From assembly GCA_013297585.1 (NCBI GenBank), contig JAAFHG010000174.1:1-7345 (forward strand): DNA of 7,345 bases, given 5' to 3'. Source of the DNA: Chitinophagales bacterium (GTDB lineage Bacteria > Bacteroidota > Bacteroidia > Chitinophagales > Chitinophagaceae). A program made the position numbers and the translations under genes. Shown here piece after piece: positions 6,443 to 7,345 of this stretch (position 1 is the stretch's first letter; the number at the start of each line of letters is the position of its first letter). Under the pieces are notes generated by a model. It ran no database searches. It had not been told where the DNA came from and saw only the letters and a program-made list of their open reading frames with translations.

Positions 6443-6564
6443 AGGCCTAGGTTCAACCTCATAGTAGCAACAATGCCTTTATTACAAAATGTAGTTTAAT
6501 GTGTGTAGAAATTATTTTCCAGAAGTTCAAATGTTTTTACCCAATGCGAGCTAAATTTACTTTT

Positions 6565-7345
6565 ATGTTTCGTAAAATAACGTCGGCTTATTCTCTTTGT
6601 ATTGCCACTATCGCCATTTCATCAGTATTGTGTAAAAGTATAAATACAAATGATTCTACAACCGCCGCAGATACTATTTCGCAACTAAAAGATACTTCTG
6701 GTATTAGTTGCCATTCTAATATTCCAACAAGGTTTGGTACAGTTGCAGATAGTACGCAACATATTGTTGCCAGTAAAATTACCTCTACACAAGGTATGGT
6801 AAGTATCCCATCTGGAACTTTTATGATGGGTGCCGATGATAAACAAGCCGACGTCGATGAACTGCCTAAACACAAGGTAAGTGTAGATAGCTTTTGGATG
6901 GATGCTACAGAAGTAACCAATGCACAGTTTGCAGCCTTTGTAAGCGCAACACATTATATAACTACTGCCGAGCGCAAGCCCGACTGGGAAGAATTAAAAA
7001 AGCAGTTACCACCAAATACACCCAAACCTTCAGATGATAAATTAGTAGCATCATCATTGGTATTTACACCACCAACTCAAACTATTGATTTAAACAACTA
7101 TGCCCAATGGTGGACATGGATGGAAGGTGCAGATTGGCAACATCCTGATGGACCAAGTTCTACTATAAAAGGTAAGGAGGGCTTACCCGTAGTGCATGTA
7201 TCTTGGGATGACGCAATGGCCTATGCTAAATGGGCAGGTAAACGTTTGCCAACCGAGGCCGAATGGGAATGGGCTGCAAGAGGTGGATTAGTAAATAATG
7301 TATACAGCTGGGGTAACGAAGATTTAGACGCTGGTAAGCCAAAAG
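6565..7345 (+). CDS. Exported formylglycine-generating-enzyme family protein (SUMF1), 3'-truncated by window edge
   Basis: The frame is open to the right edge (260 codons). After a short basic N terminus, residues about 8-23 are hydrophobic and end in SSVLC, suggesting an export signal, perhaps a lipoprotein with a poor lipobox at C23. A Ser/Thr-rich linker leads to an SUMF1 domain from residue 77: GMVSIPSGTFMMGADD, then WMDATEVTNAQFAAFV (about 111-126), VVHVSWDDAMAYAKWAGK (209-226) and RLPTEAEWEWAARGG (227-241). True FGEs oxidise a sulfatase cysteine to formylglycine using C-terminal cysteines; those residues lie beyond the window, so activity cannot be judged, and many family members do other jobs. 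No sulfatase gene is visible here. The TTAERKPDWEELKKQLPP insert fits the longer FGE-like subgroup. The start could instead be ATG 6544 (seven more residues); I prefer 6565 because it gives a compact signal sequence. Confidence 0.85.
   Translation, partial: MFRKITSAYSLCIATIAISSVLCKSINTNDSTTAADTISQLKDTSGISCHSNIPTRFGTVADSTQHIVASKITSTQGMVSIPSGTFMMGADDKQADVDELPKHKVSVDSFWMDATEVTNAQFAAFVSATHYITTAERKPDWEELKKQLPPNTPKPSDDKLVASSLVFTPPTQTIDLNNYAQWWTWMEGADWQHPDGPSSTIKGKEGLPVVHVSWDDAMAYAKWAGKRLPTEAEWEWAARGGLVNNVYSWGNEDLDAGKPK

Noticed and set aside
6445..6465. tRNA-like GGTTCAA box (T-arm resemblance)
   Set aside because: The bases around GGTTCAA do not form a 5-bp T stem, and no acceptor, D or anticodon arms are found nearby.
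5661..6564. Insertion sequence or phage remnant in the low-coding region
   Set aside because: No transposase or integrase similarity and no flanking terminal repeats with target duplication were seen.
6588..6954. Two minus-strand ORFs (110 and 89 codons) under the SUMF1-family gene
   Set aside because: They are antisense to a frame with clear SUMF1 motifs and have no features of their own.

Overview
The window looks like chromosomal DNA of a member of the Bacteroidota, most likely close to Chitinophagaceae. The evidence is a moderately AT-rich composition, the absence of clear Shine-Dalgarno sequences, a TAnnTTTG-type promoter element ahead of ribD, and the style of the proteins: a PBP4-type carboxypeptidase, an IMPACT-family protein, a cupin with an MNRKN-type export signal, and an SUMF1-type exported protein. 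This assignment rests on recognition, not on a search.

Layout. Bases 1-806 (+) hold the C-terminal part of a PBP4-type D-Ala-D-Ala carboxypeptidase. It converges with prmC (827-1687, -), the release-factor glutamine methyltransferase. prmC is divergent from ribD (1747-2799, +, probable TTG start), which is followed after 5 bp by an IMPACT/YigZ-family gene (2805-3410, +). That gene meets a membrane-anchored DUF218 (ElyC/SanA/YdcF-like) gene (3407-4165, -) tail to tail, with a 4-bp overlap of the two stop codons. After about 310 bp of non-coding DNA comes a complete acetyl-CoA C-acetyltransferase (4476-5660, +).

From 5661 to about 6560 the coding density collapses. This stretch holds a strong GTGCGCAATT hairpin, an orphan 25-codon ORF, and a clearly broken cupin gene (5973-6413) with a frameshift, an internal deletion that removed the second cupin motif, and a shortened C terminus. 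The broken gene ends in a 13-bp-arm AT-rich inverted repeat. The window closes with the 5' part of an exported formylglycine-generating-enzyme-family (SUMF1) protein that runs off the right edge.

Functionally this is a housekeeping neighbourhood: cell-wall trimming, translation-termination modification, riboflavin synthesis, envelope maintenance and acetyl-CoA condensation. I see no defence system, CRISPR array, transposase, phage module or biosynthetic cluster, and nothing that supports a new multi-gene system. The items most worth a second look are the 7-bp tandem repeat inside the prmC reading frame, the decaying cupin gene, and the cluster of inverted repeats between 5711 and 6459.
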